Shown here piece by piece: positions 14,567-22,353 of a stretch of 40,802 nucleotides of DNA (its first letter is position 1; the number at the start of each line of letters is the position of its first letter). A model generated the notes under the pieces. The model saw nothing but the letters and a program-made list of their open reading frames with translations. It searched no databases and had not been told where the DNA came from. The position numbers were made by a program, and so were the translations under genes. The DNA is from Acidaminococcus sp050873445 (GTDB taxonomy: Bacteria; Bacillota; Negativicutes; Acidaminococcales; Acidaminococcaceae): assembly GCF_050873445.1 (NCBI RefSeq), contig NZ_JBNMIU010000014.1, forward strand, positions 1-40,802. The letters are read 5' to 3'.

Positions 14567-16399
14567 CTAATTCTCCGCCACGAAATCCGCTGCCACCCAG
14601 CCAGTGCTGCCGTCACTGCGCTGTACTTTCAGCCAGCGCTGGCCGCCGCTGGTCACATCATCCAGGATGGTGACGCTTTCCCCGTTGTCGAAATAGCCCA
14701 GCACATCGCTGTCAGTGCTGTAGCTGGCCCGCATCCGCACATCGGTACCAGTAATGGTACCTGCAGAATTCGCGGCAGTATCACCGCCCATGGAGCAGTA
14801 ATCGGAGGCCACCCAGCCAGTGCTGCCGTCGCTGCGGCTGACCTGGTACCAGGTCAGGCCGTCAGCCTGGGCGCTGGCCAGTACCTGTACGGTCTCACCG
14901 TTGTCGAACACGCCGATCACATCACAGTCCGTACCGGCGCCGGAACGCATCCGCACGTCAGTCCCGGTGATCACGCCGGAACCGTTGGTGTCATAATCCA
15001 CCGCAGCTGCGGCCTGCCGGGCGGCTTCCTCTGCTTCAGCCTGGCGCTGGGCTTCTTCCTGACGGGCCCGTTCTTCAGCAGCAGCCCGTGCGGCAGCTTC
15101 CTGGCGGGCCTTTTCTTCGGCAGCCCGCTTTTCAGCGGCTTCCTTGATGGCTACCAGCTGTTTCATCCGGGCGGCTTCTTCTTCCGCCTCTTTCCGGGCA
15201 GCCTCCGCTTCGATCATGGCTACTTTTTCTTTCACAGTCAGAGGTTTGGCCGGTGTTTCCATCCTGGTTTCCGGTTTGGCTTCGGCCTTCACTTTGGCTT
15301 TTTCTGTCCTGGCTTCAGCCTTCACTCCGGCTTTTTCCACCTTAGCTTCCGGTCTGGCTTCGGCCCTGGCTCTGACTTTTTCTGCCTTGGCCTTCTGCTG
15401 GGCTTCCTGTCTGGCCTTTTCCGCTGCAGCCTTCTTTGCGGCAGCTTCCTGTGCCAGCTGGGCCTTCTGATCTGCAGCGATCCGGGCATCCAGTTCGGCA
15501 TCGGCAGCTTTGTCAGCCCGATACCTGGCAGCCAGGCGGGCAATGTCCGCCTTTGCCTGGGTGTTATCGGCCGGCTGTTCTTCTGCTTTTTCAGCCTTCT
15601 CTCTGGCAGCCTTCTTAGCCGCCTCTTTCCGGGCCTTTTCCTCATCTGCCCTCTGCCGTGTTGCTTCCCGGGCAGCGGCCCGTTTCTGCAGGTTGGACAG
15701 GCCCTTCCCCCTGCCGGTTTCGGCCTGCGTCTGGTCGCTGTCCTCGTCCGTCTTCACAGCCACTGCTTTTTCACTGGAAGGATGGTCAATCGGTGTCTCC
15801 ACCACATTGCCGTCATCATCCACGCTGGCTGCGGACAGGTTCACTTCGATTTCCCCTTCGTTCTTGTCCAGCACGGCACCGGCATGGTACAGCCCGATCA
15901 GGCTGCCGTCCTTGTCGATGTAATAGGTATCAGGCAGGGTCTGGAGCTTGCTCTGTTCCACATCGTACAGGTATTTCAGTCCGTTTTCTGCCAACACGTG
16001 CAGCTGATCATCAGTGTAATAGTAGTTCAGGGGACGCAGCTGGCCGCTTTTCCGATCGAAAGTCATGCCCTGGCTTTCTTCCACACCCATGGCAGGAGTC
16101 ATGACAATGGTGAAGCTGATTACGTCTTCGTCCGATTTGTGTACATCGTAGTGGACCTTGCCGCCGCCCAGGGTGGAAGCTTCGCTGACGAACGAAGCTA
16201 CCTGGCTGCTCAGGGCCCGGTTGATTTTCTCGTTGGCGGACTTATTACCGCCCACCACCTGCGGACATTCGATGGTCACTTTATTCTGGGTACTGGTCAC
16301 CGTCTTAACCGGTGCCTCCAGGTCAGCTGCCCATACAGGAGCGGTCGCGGTGCCCAGCACCAGACAGCTCATCAGGACAGCGCACGTTTTTTTCAACAT
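14567..16399 (-). CDS. Large exported protein: RsiV/DUF3298-like domain, charged helical linker, two SH3b domains
   Basis: A 610-residue protein with a signal peptide ending APVWA. Residues ~30-205 resemble the DUF4163/DUF3298 (RsiV-like) region (VTIECPQVVGGNKSANEKIN, later TYYIDKDGSLIGLYHAGAV). Residues ~230-470 are A/E/K/R-rich and predicted to be a long helix or coiled coil. Two SH3b repeats close the protein (ITGTDVRMRSGAGTDCDVIG and ITGTDVRMRASYSTDSDVLG, both ending RSDGSTGWVA). It could span the periplasm between the outer membrane and peptidoglycan, which is inference. The start is ATG 16,399; an adjacent TTG is also possible. Confidence 0.75.
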   Translation of the reverse strand: MLKKTCAVLMSCLVLGTATAPVWAADLEAPVKTVTSTQNKVTIECPQVVGGNKSANEKINRALSSQVASFVSEASTLGGGKVHYDVHKSDEDVISFTIVMTPAMGVEESQGMTFDRKSGQLRPLNYYYTDDQLHVLAENGLKYLYDVEQSKLQTLPDTYYIDKDGSLIGLYHAGAVLDKNEGEIEVNLSAASVDDDGNVVETPIDHPSSEKAVAVKTDEDSDQTQAETGRGKGLSNLQKRAAAREATRQRADEEKARKEAAKKAAREKAEKAEEQPADNTQAKADIARLAARYRADKAADAELDARIAADQKAQLAQEAAAKKAAAEKARQEAQQKAKAEKVRARAEARPEAKVEKAGVKAEARTEKAKVKAEAKPETRMETPAKPLTVKEKVAMIEAEAARKEAEEEAARMKQLVAIKEAAEKRAAEEKARQEAAARAAAEERARQEEAQRQAEAEEAARQAAAAVDYDTNGSGVITGTDVRMRSGAGTDCDVIGVFDNGETVQVLASAQADGLTWYQVSRSDGSTGWVASDYCSMGGDTAANSAGTITGTDVRMRASYSTDSDVLGYFDNGESVTILDDVTSGGQRWLKVQRSDGSTGWVAADFVAEN

Positions 16400-16428
16400 C
16401 AATAAAGCCTGCTTTCTTCTATAGAATG

Positions 16429-16495
16429 GATTTTCCCCATCAAATCATGCATTGGAATCAATAGTATTAGTGTACTGTAATGATAGGGGAAAATC
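16429..16495. promoter_or_regulatory. Inverted repeat enclosing the promoter of the RsiV-like/SH3b gene
   Basis: GATTTTCCCC-ATCA (16,429-16,442) is repeated in reverse as TGATAGGGGAAAATC (16,481-16,495). Between and overlapping the arms lies a possible promoter on the minus strand, TTGATT (16,492-16,497) and TACACT (16,469-16,474) with 17-base spacing. The layout suggests an operator pair. Confidence 0.4.
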
Positions 16496-16518
16496 AAGGG
16501 CAGCTGACACCTGACATC

Positions 16519-17163
16519 TTATGCAGGATTCCCCTTCACGCTGCATTCTTTAAAGAACTTCTTTTCTTCCTCTATCGTCACCGTCCGGCTCAGGGCTTCT
16601 GTCAGCCAGGCTTCGGCTTTTTCTTTATCGCTTTCAGGCATGATCAGATGCAGTCTGGCACGGTTTGCGTATTCCACGTCCCCTACGGTGAACAGGCTCT
16701 GCTGGTACAACAAATTCAGCACCCGTCCCACGTCGTCCAAGGACCAGACGAAGATGTAGTCTCCCATGGGCACCAGCTCGGCCAGTCCGGCCTTTTCCAC
16801 GGTCTGGGCCACGGATTTTCCATAGGTGCGGGTCAGGCCCCCGGCACCCAGTTTGATGCCCCCAAAGTAACGGGTGACCACGGCGGCAGTATTATACAGT
16901 CCTTTCCGCCGCAGCACCTCCAGCATGGGAGAGCCGGCGGTGCCGCTGGGTTCCCCGTCATCGCTGGAACGTTCCACCCGGTTGTCGGCGCCCACAATGT
17001 AGGCGGAGCAGTTGTGCCGGGCATCCCAGTATTTCTTTTTCATGGCCTTTACAAAGGCCTGGGCCTCGGCCTCCGTTTCTACCCGGGCCAGGGTGCAGAT
17101 AAAGCGGGATTTTTCCACCACCAGTTCGCTGACCGCCGGTTGGGCAATGACATATTTTCCCAT
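16519..17163 (-). CDS. YigZ/IMPACT family protein
   Basis: The 214-residue protein has the IMPACT N-terminal domain (SRFICTLARVETEAEAQAFV, NCSAYIVG, DDGEPSGTAGSPML, VVTRYFGGIKLGAGGL) and a C-terminal DUF1949-like domain. E. coli YigZ is the closest named relative. IMPACT proteins in eukaryotes modulate GCN2; the bacterial role is not settled. The ATG at 17,163 is preceded by AAAGGA. A TATAAT lies at 17,198-17,203. It is divergent from the NlpC/P60 gene, with a repeat array between them. Confidence 0.88.
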   Translation of the reverse strand: MGKYVIAQPAVSELVVEKSRFICTLARVETEAEAQAFVKAMKKKYWDARHNCSAYIVGADNRVERSSDDGEPSGTAGSPMLEVLRRKGLYNTAAVVTRYFGGIKLGAGGLTRTYGKSVAQTVEKAGLAELVPMGDYIFVWSLDDVGRVLNLLYQQSLFTVGDVEYANRARLHLIMPESDKEKAEAWLTEALSRTVTIEEEKKFFKECSVKGNPA

Positions 17164-17260
17164 GTTGCGTTGTTCCTTTCGTGTTGGTTTTGTTCCTATT
17201 ATACCATACAGGCCAGCGGAGCAAATTTGCCAACACAAATCGGAATGGATAAAAGCAACT

Positions 17261-17704
17261 GGCCAGGAACGGGTTTACCGGGCGACACGGCCTTGCAGCC
17301 GGTCTTGGTAAACCCCTACGGCGTTAGGACGGATGTCCCTTTTCAATCCGTAGGGGCGCATCAAGATTTTTGCCAACGGCCAAATATCGCCCGATGCGCC
17401 CTTCCCCGGCTGGAACGGGTTTACCGGGCGACACGGCCTTGCAGCCGGTCTTGGTAAACCCCTACGGTGTCTAGACGGATGGTCCATTTCATTCCGTAGG
17501 GGCGCATCAAGATTTTTGCCCCAGGCAAAATATCGCCCGGTGCGCCCTTCTTCTGGTTGGAACGGGTTTACCGGGCGACACGGCCTTGCGGCCGGTCTTG
17601 GTAAACCCCTACGACGTCAAAACGGATGTTCCATTTCAATCCGTAGGGGCGTACCAAGATTTTTGCCGCAGGCTAAATATCGCCTGGTGCGCCCTTCCCT
17701 GGCC
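17261..17704. repeat. Modular hairpin repeat, array 1 (three ~147-bp tandem units)
   Basis: Three tandem units start at 17,271, 17,417 and 17,564. Each holds three hairpins. L is GGGTTTACC...GGTAAACCC enclosing GGCC...GGCC-type arms. M is CCCCTACGG...CCGTAGGGG. R is GGGCGCATC...GATGCGCCC with an inner stem ATTTTTGCC/GGCNAAAT. The array is bounded by GGCCAGG and CCTGGCC. It fills most of the 658-base gap between yigZ and the NlpC/P60 gene. Related arrays lie at 24,162-24,480 and 25,768-25,970. No protein-like reading frame is conserved. Confidence 0.85.
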
Positions 17705-17760
17705 TCCCGGCGGGCATTCCAGGTATCATATTGTTTTCATCAATAAACAGGGAGTATCCG

Positions 17761-17790
17761 CTGTCACCAATACCTTCTGTATGCTATAAT
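17761..17790 (+). promoter_or_regulatory. Promoter of the NlpC/P60 gene
   Basis: CTGTCA (17,761-17,766) and TATAAT (17,785-17,790) with an 18-base spacer. The -10 box overlaps an in-frame ATG at 17,789, which therefore cannot be the start codon. Transcription should begin near 17,797. Confidence 0.7.
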
Positions 17791-17821
17791 GGTACCCGAT
17801 ATCCCAAAGGAGGTTTTTGCT

Positions 17822-19102
17822 TTGCTGTACCATACATTGAAACGGATTTCTGTTTTCACAGGAGCCCTTTGCCTTTCGGCTTCGGTGGCTCTTGCCGCGG
17901 CGGCCATGCCCGGCACCCCGGCCGCCCTGAATTCCCCTTCGGCTTGGACCACGGCTCAGGGAAACACCGTGCTGGCCACCCCGGAACGAATCAAGGCCAT
18001 GAATGCCCAGATGGACAAGGCCATCTTCGGGGACTCCATCCAGGACCTGGGCGCCACCATTTCCGGCGACAAGCTCACCGCCTATGTGAACGCCTTTGGC
18101 ATGGATGAGGACCAATACGTACAGGGCGCCCCCCTGAGCCACAGTTTCGCCCAGCAGCTGGTGCAGGATGCCAGGGCCAATATCCAGTCCACCAATACGG
18201 TAAAATACGGCGTGGTCGTAGACCGGGTGGACCTGCGTTCCTTCCCCACCCTGCAGCGGGCTTTCGATTCCGCCTCCGACACCCAGTTCGACAACTGGCA
18301 GGAAACAGCAGTGGATCCGTCCACGCCGGTGCGGGTGTACCACACCAATCCCCAGGGCAACTTCATCTTCGTCCGTACGCCCCATTACCGGGGCTGGGTA
18401 CCCCGGAACAAGGTGGCCATCACCGACGCCAAAACCTGGCAGACCTATGCCAATCCGGCTTCTCCCGCCGTGGTCACCGGCAAACTGCTGAGCTTCAAGG
18501 CCGGCACCGATACCCAGCTGTACCAGATGGGCACGGCCATCCCCACCAAAAACGGCAGCCTGCTGTTGCCCACCCGGGATCACAAAGGCTACCTGCAAAT
18601 CGTACCGGTAAAGGCCAGTTACGGGACCGACCTGCACCAGGGCTACCTGCCCTACACCGCCAACAACACCATCCAGATGGCCTTCAAACACCTGGGTGCT
18701 CCCTACGGCTGGGGCGGCATGCACAACAGTGTGGACTGCTCCGCCTTTGTGCAGGATGTGTACAAGACCATGGGCATCCAGCTGCCCCGGAACGGGGATG
18801 AACAGGCCCAGTCCTTCCCGGGCAAGAGTTTCTACGGGATGAGCCACGACCAGAAGCTGGCTTACATCAAGACGGCCGCCCCGGGTTCCCTGCTGTTCAC
18901 CCCGTACCATGTCATGATGCTGCTGGGGAACTACAAGGGCACCCCGTACATGATCCATTCCCTGGCGTCCTACGGCGTAAAAACCGGCAGCGGCGTGGTA
19001 AAAAGCCGGATCATGCAGGTGGTGGTCAGCCAGGTGGACCTGATGGCCGGCAGCGGCACTCCGCTGGTGGACCAGATGACCCAATGCAATACGTGGAAGT
19101 AA
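17822..19102 (+). CDS. Secreted SH3 / NlpC-P60 cell wall hydrolase
   Basis: A 426-residue protein with a signal peptide (HTLKRISVFTGALCLSASVALA). The middle contains SH3-like strands (PVRVYHTNPQGNFIFVRTPHYRGWVP). The C-terminal NlpC/P60 peptidase starts at APYGWGGMHNSVDCSAF. The catalytic cysteine is near residue 306 and the histidine near 363 (TPYHVMML). This arrangement matches the SH3-containing NlpC/P60 enzymes that cut gamma-D-glutamyl-diamino acid bonds in stem peptides. The TTG at 17,822 is the likely start: AAAGGAGG (17,806-17,813) is 8 bases upstream. It is the only sizeable plus-strand gene in the GC-rich part. Confidence 0.88.
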   Translation: MLYHTLKRISVFTGALCLSASVALAAAAMPGTPAALNSPSAWTTAQGNTVLATPERIKAMNAQMDKAIFGDSIQDLGATISGDKLTAYVNAFGMDEDQYVQGAPLSHSFAQQLVQDARANIQSTNTVKYGVVVDRVDLRSFPTLQRAFDSASDTQFDNWQETAVDPSTPVRVYHTNPQGNFIFVRTPHYRGWVPRNKVAITDAKTWQTYANPASPAVVTGKLLSFKAGTDTQLYQMGTAIPTKNGSLLLPTRDHKGYLQIVPVKASYGTDLHQGYLPYTANNTIQMAFKHLGAPYGWGGMHNSVDCSAFVQDVYKTMGIQLPRNGDEQAQSFPGKSFYGMSHDQKLAYIKTAAPGSLLFTPYHVMMLLGNYKGTPYMIHSLASYGVKTGSGVVKSRIMQVVVSQVDLMAGSGTPLVDQMTQCNTWK

Positions 19103-19103
19103 C

Positions 19104-19153
19104 AAAAAATGCAGGAGCTGTGAAAAACAAATTCACAGTTCCTGCATTTTTTT
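19104..19153 (+). terminator. Strong terminator after the NlpC/P60 gene
   Basis: Arms 19,104-19,124 and 19,132-19,152 pair over 21 bases with one G-U pair (core GCAGGARCTGTGAA), closing a 7-base loop and ending in a T-run. It can also act on the minus strand. Its arms match the hairpin at 118-157. Confidence 0.85.
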
Positions 19154-19169
19154 GCCGGAATGAATCAGA

Positions 19170-19207
19170 GATTAGTGATTTAGTGAGTAGTGGCTAGTGG
19201 TCAGTGG
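19170..19207. repeat. Heptanucleotide repeat, locus B
   Basis: Units read GATTAGT, GATTTAGT, GAGTAGT, GGCTAGT, GGTCAGT, then GG: five near-heptamers. They lie between the convergent NlpC/P60 and porin genes. Locus A (175-202) carries the same units in reverse orientation. Confidence 0.55.
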
Positions 19208-19214
19208 AAGGAAA

Positions 19215-20474
19215 TCAGAACGTAACCACAAACTGGCTCCACAGGGTCCGGGCGTGTTTGCCGTTCTGGTCCCCTGCCTTGCCTTTCAGGTCATAGTAGT
19301 CCACTTCGGCTACCATGTTCTTGGCCAGGGTCAGGTTGCCACCCACTTTCCAGCCTTTGAAGCCGTTGGTGACACCGTTGTCCCCGGGGATGAAGGCATC
19401 CCAGTTGCCGTCCATAGTATGGTCGATCACCGTGGAAGCGCTCTGGTCATAGTAGGTTGCCAGAAGGCCCCAGCTGCCCGGCTTGTCGCTTTCCGCACCG
19501 CCGTAGGTCAGGCCGGCTACCCAGCCGTCCTTATCCCAATTACGGGCATCGGCATAGTCGTTGCTGCCCCGCAAGTACATGGCGTTGACGCCCAGCTTGC
19601 CGGCAGTGTAACCTGCTCCGGCGGTCCAGATCTTGTTGTCGGCCCCATCCAGGAAGGTCAGGTGATCAGCTTTGGTGTAGGTGGCAACCAGATGCAGGTT
19701 GCCGATGTCACCGCCCAGTTCGGACGTCCAGAACTTGTCGCCCACGGACTCGTCATTCATATTGCCGAGGTTATTCACATCAGCCAGCTTGCCCCAGGCT
19801 GCCTGCAGGTAGGAAGCATGGCCCAGAGGCACCTGGGCTTTGATCCCGTCCACCGGGTTATCGTACAGATTCCCGTCCGCCAGGAATTCGTCATACCGAC
19901 CGGCTTTCAGGTTCACAGCCCCGATATTGCCGTCCAGGAAAGCCCGCTGGAAGTCGGTATCGCTGTCACCGGATTCATTGCGGCCGCCGAAGTATTGATG
20001 GTTTTCCAGCATCGCAGTATAATGCCAGTTGTCATTCACTTCTCCTGTGAACCACAGACGGGTCCGCAGGTCGGATTCGCTGCCCTTGCCGGTGGCGGCA
20101 CCGTTATCGTTCCGGTAGCTCATCTGCACTTCACCAGTGATGGCTACGTTGTCAGTATTCTTTTCCAGTTTGGCAACTCTAACGCCGAGATTGTCCAGTT
20201 CATCAGCGAATTCGCTGACCAGTTTGTCATCGGCACCGATAGCGCCTTTGGCCAGTGCCTTGGCCACGATCTGGGCCATTTCGTACCGGGTCATGGTCTT
20301 ATCGCCCTTGAAAGTGCCGTCCGGATAGCCATCCACCACACCGGCAACTGCCAGTTTGGCTACCGCACCGTAGGCCCAGTGGCCGGCCGGCAGGTCGGAG
20401 AACGGGTTGGCAGCAAAAGCTGTTGCGCTGATACCCAGAGCCATGGCCATGGCCATTACCAGTTTCTTGTCCAT
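19215..20474 (-). CDS. OmpM-type porin with N-terminal SLH domain (copy 2)
   Basis: A 419-residue protein with signal peptide ending SATAFA|ANP. An SLH domain follows (FSDLPAGHWAYGAVAKL... GYPDGTFKGDKTMTRYEMAQIVAKAL), then a short helical segment (ELDNLGVRVAKLEKN) and a long beta-rich domain ending in phenylalanine (FVVTF), as barrels do. In Negativicutes, SLH porins hold the outer membrane to polyamine-modified peptidoglycan. The ATG at 20,474 follows GGAGG by 8 bases; the longer open frame upstream lies in the leader. It is nearly identical in its first ~110 residues to the upstream copy, then diverges. Confidence 0.9.
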   Translation of the reverse strand: MDKKLVMAMAMALGISATAFAANPFSDLPAGHWAYGAVAKLAVAGVVDGYPDGTFKGDKTMTRYEMAQIVAKALAKGAIGADDKLVSEFADELDNLGVRVAKLEKNTDNVAITGEVQMSYRNDNGAATGKGSESDLRTRLWFTGEVNDNWHYTAMLENHQYFGGRNESGDSDTDFQRAFLDGNIGAVNLKAGRYDEFLADGNLYDNPVDGIKAQVPLGHASYLQAAWGKLADVNNLGNMNDESVGDKFWTSELGGDIGNLHLVATYTKADHLTFLDGADNKIWTAGAGYTAGKLGVNAMYLRGSNDYADARNWDKDGWVAGLTYGGAESDKPGSWGLLATYYDQSASTVIDHTMDGNWDAFIPGDNGVTNGFKGWKVGGNLTLAKNMVAEVDYYDLKGKAGDQNGKHARTLWSQFVVTF

Positions 20475-20603
20475 AAAAAGATTCCTCCTTGTGTCCCCTG
20501 CATCCCAAAGTCCTGCCACAACCAGGAGTTTCCATGTTTCCTCCGCTTGTTTTGCAAAACTTAAATGAAATGCAGTTAGTTTAATATAACTATTACGTTC
20601 TAA

Positions 20604-20632
20604 ATTATACACGAACAGAAAAGGTTTGGCAA
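20604..20632 (-). promoter_or_regulatory. Promoter of porin copy 2
   Basis: TTGCCA (20,627-20,632), 17 bases, TATAAT (20,604-20,609) on the minus strand, a near-consensus promoter. The leader is about 125 bases long and contains a GGAGG-preceded ATG at 20,535 in a different frame from the porin. Confidence 0.8.
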
Positions 20633-20693
20633 GGGCGGATATTATTGCTGTTTTTGTACAACTTTTTTGCAAATATCATTGTTTTTTGCATAA

Positions 20694-20725
20694 AAAAAGA
20701 CGATCTCTTGCGAGATCGTCTTTTT
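20694..20725 (-). terminator. Terminator between the two porin genes
   Basis: The perfect hairpin AAAAAGACGATCTC-TTGC-GAGATCGTCTTTTT lies 16 bases beyond the stop of the upstream porin copy, so each porin gene is its own transcript. Confidence 0.85.
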
Positions 20726-20740
20726 GAATTCGTTCTGAGA

Positions 20741-22012
20741 TTAGAACGTAACAACCATTTGAGACCACAGGGTCTTTGCATGATTGCTGGTGCTGCCTTT
20801 GTCTTTCAGGTCATAGTATTCAACCTGAGCTACCATGTTCTTGGCTACAGCCAGGTTGCCACCGACCATCCAGCCTTTGAAGCCGTCAGGCCCAAAGTTG
20901 GTGTAGTCACCGTTCATGGTATGAGCGATATAGGTAGCGCCGCCCTGATCGTAGTATTTACCGAACAGGCCCCAAGAACCAGCCTTGGAAGCAACAGCAC
21001 CCTTGTAACCCAGTTTTGCTACCCAGCCATCATGATCAGGTTCTACGCCATCAATCTTATCATCAGCATCACCATGCAGATACATAGCGCCAACAGTCCA
21101 GTCGCCAGCTTTGTAAGTGGCAGCAGCGGTCCAGATGTTATCAGAGCCAGTTACCCAACCCTTCGTATAAACGGTATTGGTAGCTTGTTTGGTGTTCAAA
21201 TCTTTTGCATGGATGTAGTTTGCTTCCAGGTTCAGGTTGCCAATGTCGCCGCCCAGAACAGCATTTACATATTCACCGCCGACAGCTTGATTAGCGCCAT
21301 CGCCGAATACATCTTTATTGGCCAGTTTACCCCAAGTTGCGCCCAGGTAGGTAGCGCCGGATTTCACATTGGCGGTTACCCCATCCACACGGGTATCGTA
21401 CACGTTACCTTCGGCATAGGTGCCATTGTAACGGCCAGCAGTCAGGTTCACAACACCGATGTTACCGGTCAGGAAAGCTCTCTGGAAGGAAGTGTTGTTA
21501 TCACCGGCATCATTTTTGCCATCGTTGTTCCAGGTCTGGTTGTTTTCCAGCATACCAACATAATGCCAGTTGTCATTTACTTCACCGGTGAAGAACAGAC
21601 GGGAACGGGTCTTGCTTACGCTGTTTTTACCGAAATCACCAGTGGAATGAGCATAGTGGGTACGGATGTTGCCGGTGATTTTTACGTTGTCAGCGTTCTT
21701 TTCCAGTTTGGCAACGCGGACACCCAGGTTGTCCAGTTCATCAGCGAATTCGCTGACCAGTTTGTCATCAGCACCGATAGCGCCTTTGGCCAGAGCCTTG
21801 GCAACGATCTGAGCCATTTCATAACGGGTCATGGTCTTGTCGCCTTTGAAGGTGCCATCAGGATAACCGTCAACTACGCCGGCAGCAGCCAGTTTGGCAA
21901 CAGCGCCGTAAGCCCAGTGGCCGGCAGGCAGATCGGAGAACGGGTTGGCAGCAAAAGCAGTAGCGCTGACACCCAGAGCCATAGCCATAGCAAATACTAA
22001 AGACTTTTTCAT
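20741..22012 (-). CDS. OmpM-type porin with N-terminal SLH domain (copy 1)
   Basis: A 423-residue protein: signal peptide MKKSLVFAMAMALGVSATAFA, SLH domain (residues ~23-85), coiled segment (LGVRVAKLEKNADNVKITGN), and a beta-barrel domain ending MVVTF. Third-codon positions are less GC-rich than in copy 2, as is common for very highly expressed genes. The start at 22,012 is preceded by AAGGAGG. It has its own promoter and terminator. It is likely a major outer-membrane protein that also tethers the membrane to the wall. Confidence 0.92.
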   Translation of the reverse strand: MKKSLVFAMAMALGVSATAFAANPFSDLPAGHWAYGAVAKLAAAGVVDGYPDGTFKGDKTMTRYEMAQIVAKALAKGAIGADDKLVSEFADELDNLGVRVAKLEKNADNVKITGNIRTHYAHSTGDFGKNSVSKTRSRLFFTGEVNDNWHYVGMLENNQTWNNDGKNDAGDNNTSFQRAFLTGNIGVVNLTAGRYNGTYAEGNVYDTRVDGVTANVKSGATYLGATWGKLANKDVFGDGANQAVGGEYVNAVLGGDIGNLNLEANYIHAKDLNTKQATNTVYTKGWVTGSDNIWTAAATYKAGDWTVGAMYLHGDADDKIDGVEPDHDGWVAKLGYKGAVASKAGSWGLFGKYYDQGGATYIAHTMNGDYTNFGPDGFKGWMVGGNLAVAKNMVAQVEYYDLKDKGSTSNHAKTLWSQMVVTF

Positions 22013-22077
22013 GGGAATTCCTCCTTAGGAATGACAGAGTGAAATTCCCTGGGAGCGTCCGGCTGACTTCTGCCGCG

Positions 22078-22106
22078 AGTATCCTTGTTTCCTCTGGTCT
22101 CGTCAA
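22078..22106 (-). promoter_or_regulatory. Promoter of porin copy 1
   Basis: TTGACG (22,101-22,106), 17 bases, GATACT (22,078-22,083) on the minus strand. A second, weaker candidate lies further upstream (TTGCGT 22,188-22,193 and TAAAAT 22,164-22,169, 18-base spacing). Confidence 0.65.
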
Positions 22107-22138
22107 CTTTCTGCCCTTGGGGATTTTCACATAGCTAT

Positions 22139-22158
22139 TGTGACAACTCTTTGTCACA
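22139..22158. promoter_or_regulatory. Palindromic operator candidate upstream of porin copy 1
   Basis: TGTGACAA-CTCT-TTGTCACA is a perfect 8-bp inverted repeat centred about 77 bases upstream of the predicted transcription start. A third TCACA half-site lies just beside it (within 22,126-22,140). The half-sites resemble CRP/FNR-family sites, but the spacing is not the canonical one. Confidence 0.4.
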
Positions 22159-22289
22159 TGCTTATTTTACCATAAGGATACAGAAAAACGCAAATTTGTG
22201 AAATAATTTTAAACTAGAGTTACATTGTTATATGATTATTTTCTTTCTGCTCGCTGTTTTATCACATTGTTTGACAGTTTATGGTACAG
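22159..22289. other. Rest of the gap between porin copy 1 and the RNase H-fold gene
   Basis: This AT-rich part of the 341-base gap (22,013-22,353) holds the weak second promoter candidate of porin copy 1. Beyond that I see no gene or clear signal. Confidence 0.4.
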
Positions 22290-22321
22290 AAAAAGGACGA
22301 TTGTTAGGAATCGTTCTTTTT
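22290..22321. terminator. Bidirectional terminator after the RNase H-fold gene
   Basis: The hairpin AAAAAGGACGATT-GTTAGG-AATCGTTCTTTTTT serves the minus-strand gene ending at 22,354; T-runs occur on both strands. Confidence 0.75.
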
Positions 22322-22353
22322 GTATTGGTCTTGTTTTTCACGTGACCAGCCAG

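Noticed and set aside
17261..17704. CRISPR array
   Set aside because: Three units of about 147 bp without unique spacers; the whole unit is repeated and no cas genes are present in the window.
17275..17789. Short open frames within the repeat arrays (also 24,113-24,630)
   Set aside because: They follow the repeat period, occur on both strands and in several frames, and have no ribosome sites. The variation between copies preserves stems and not codons.
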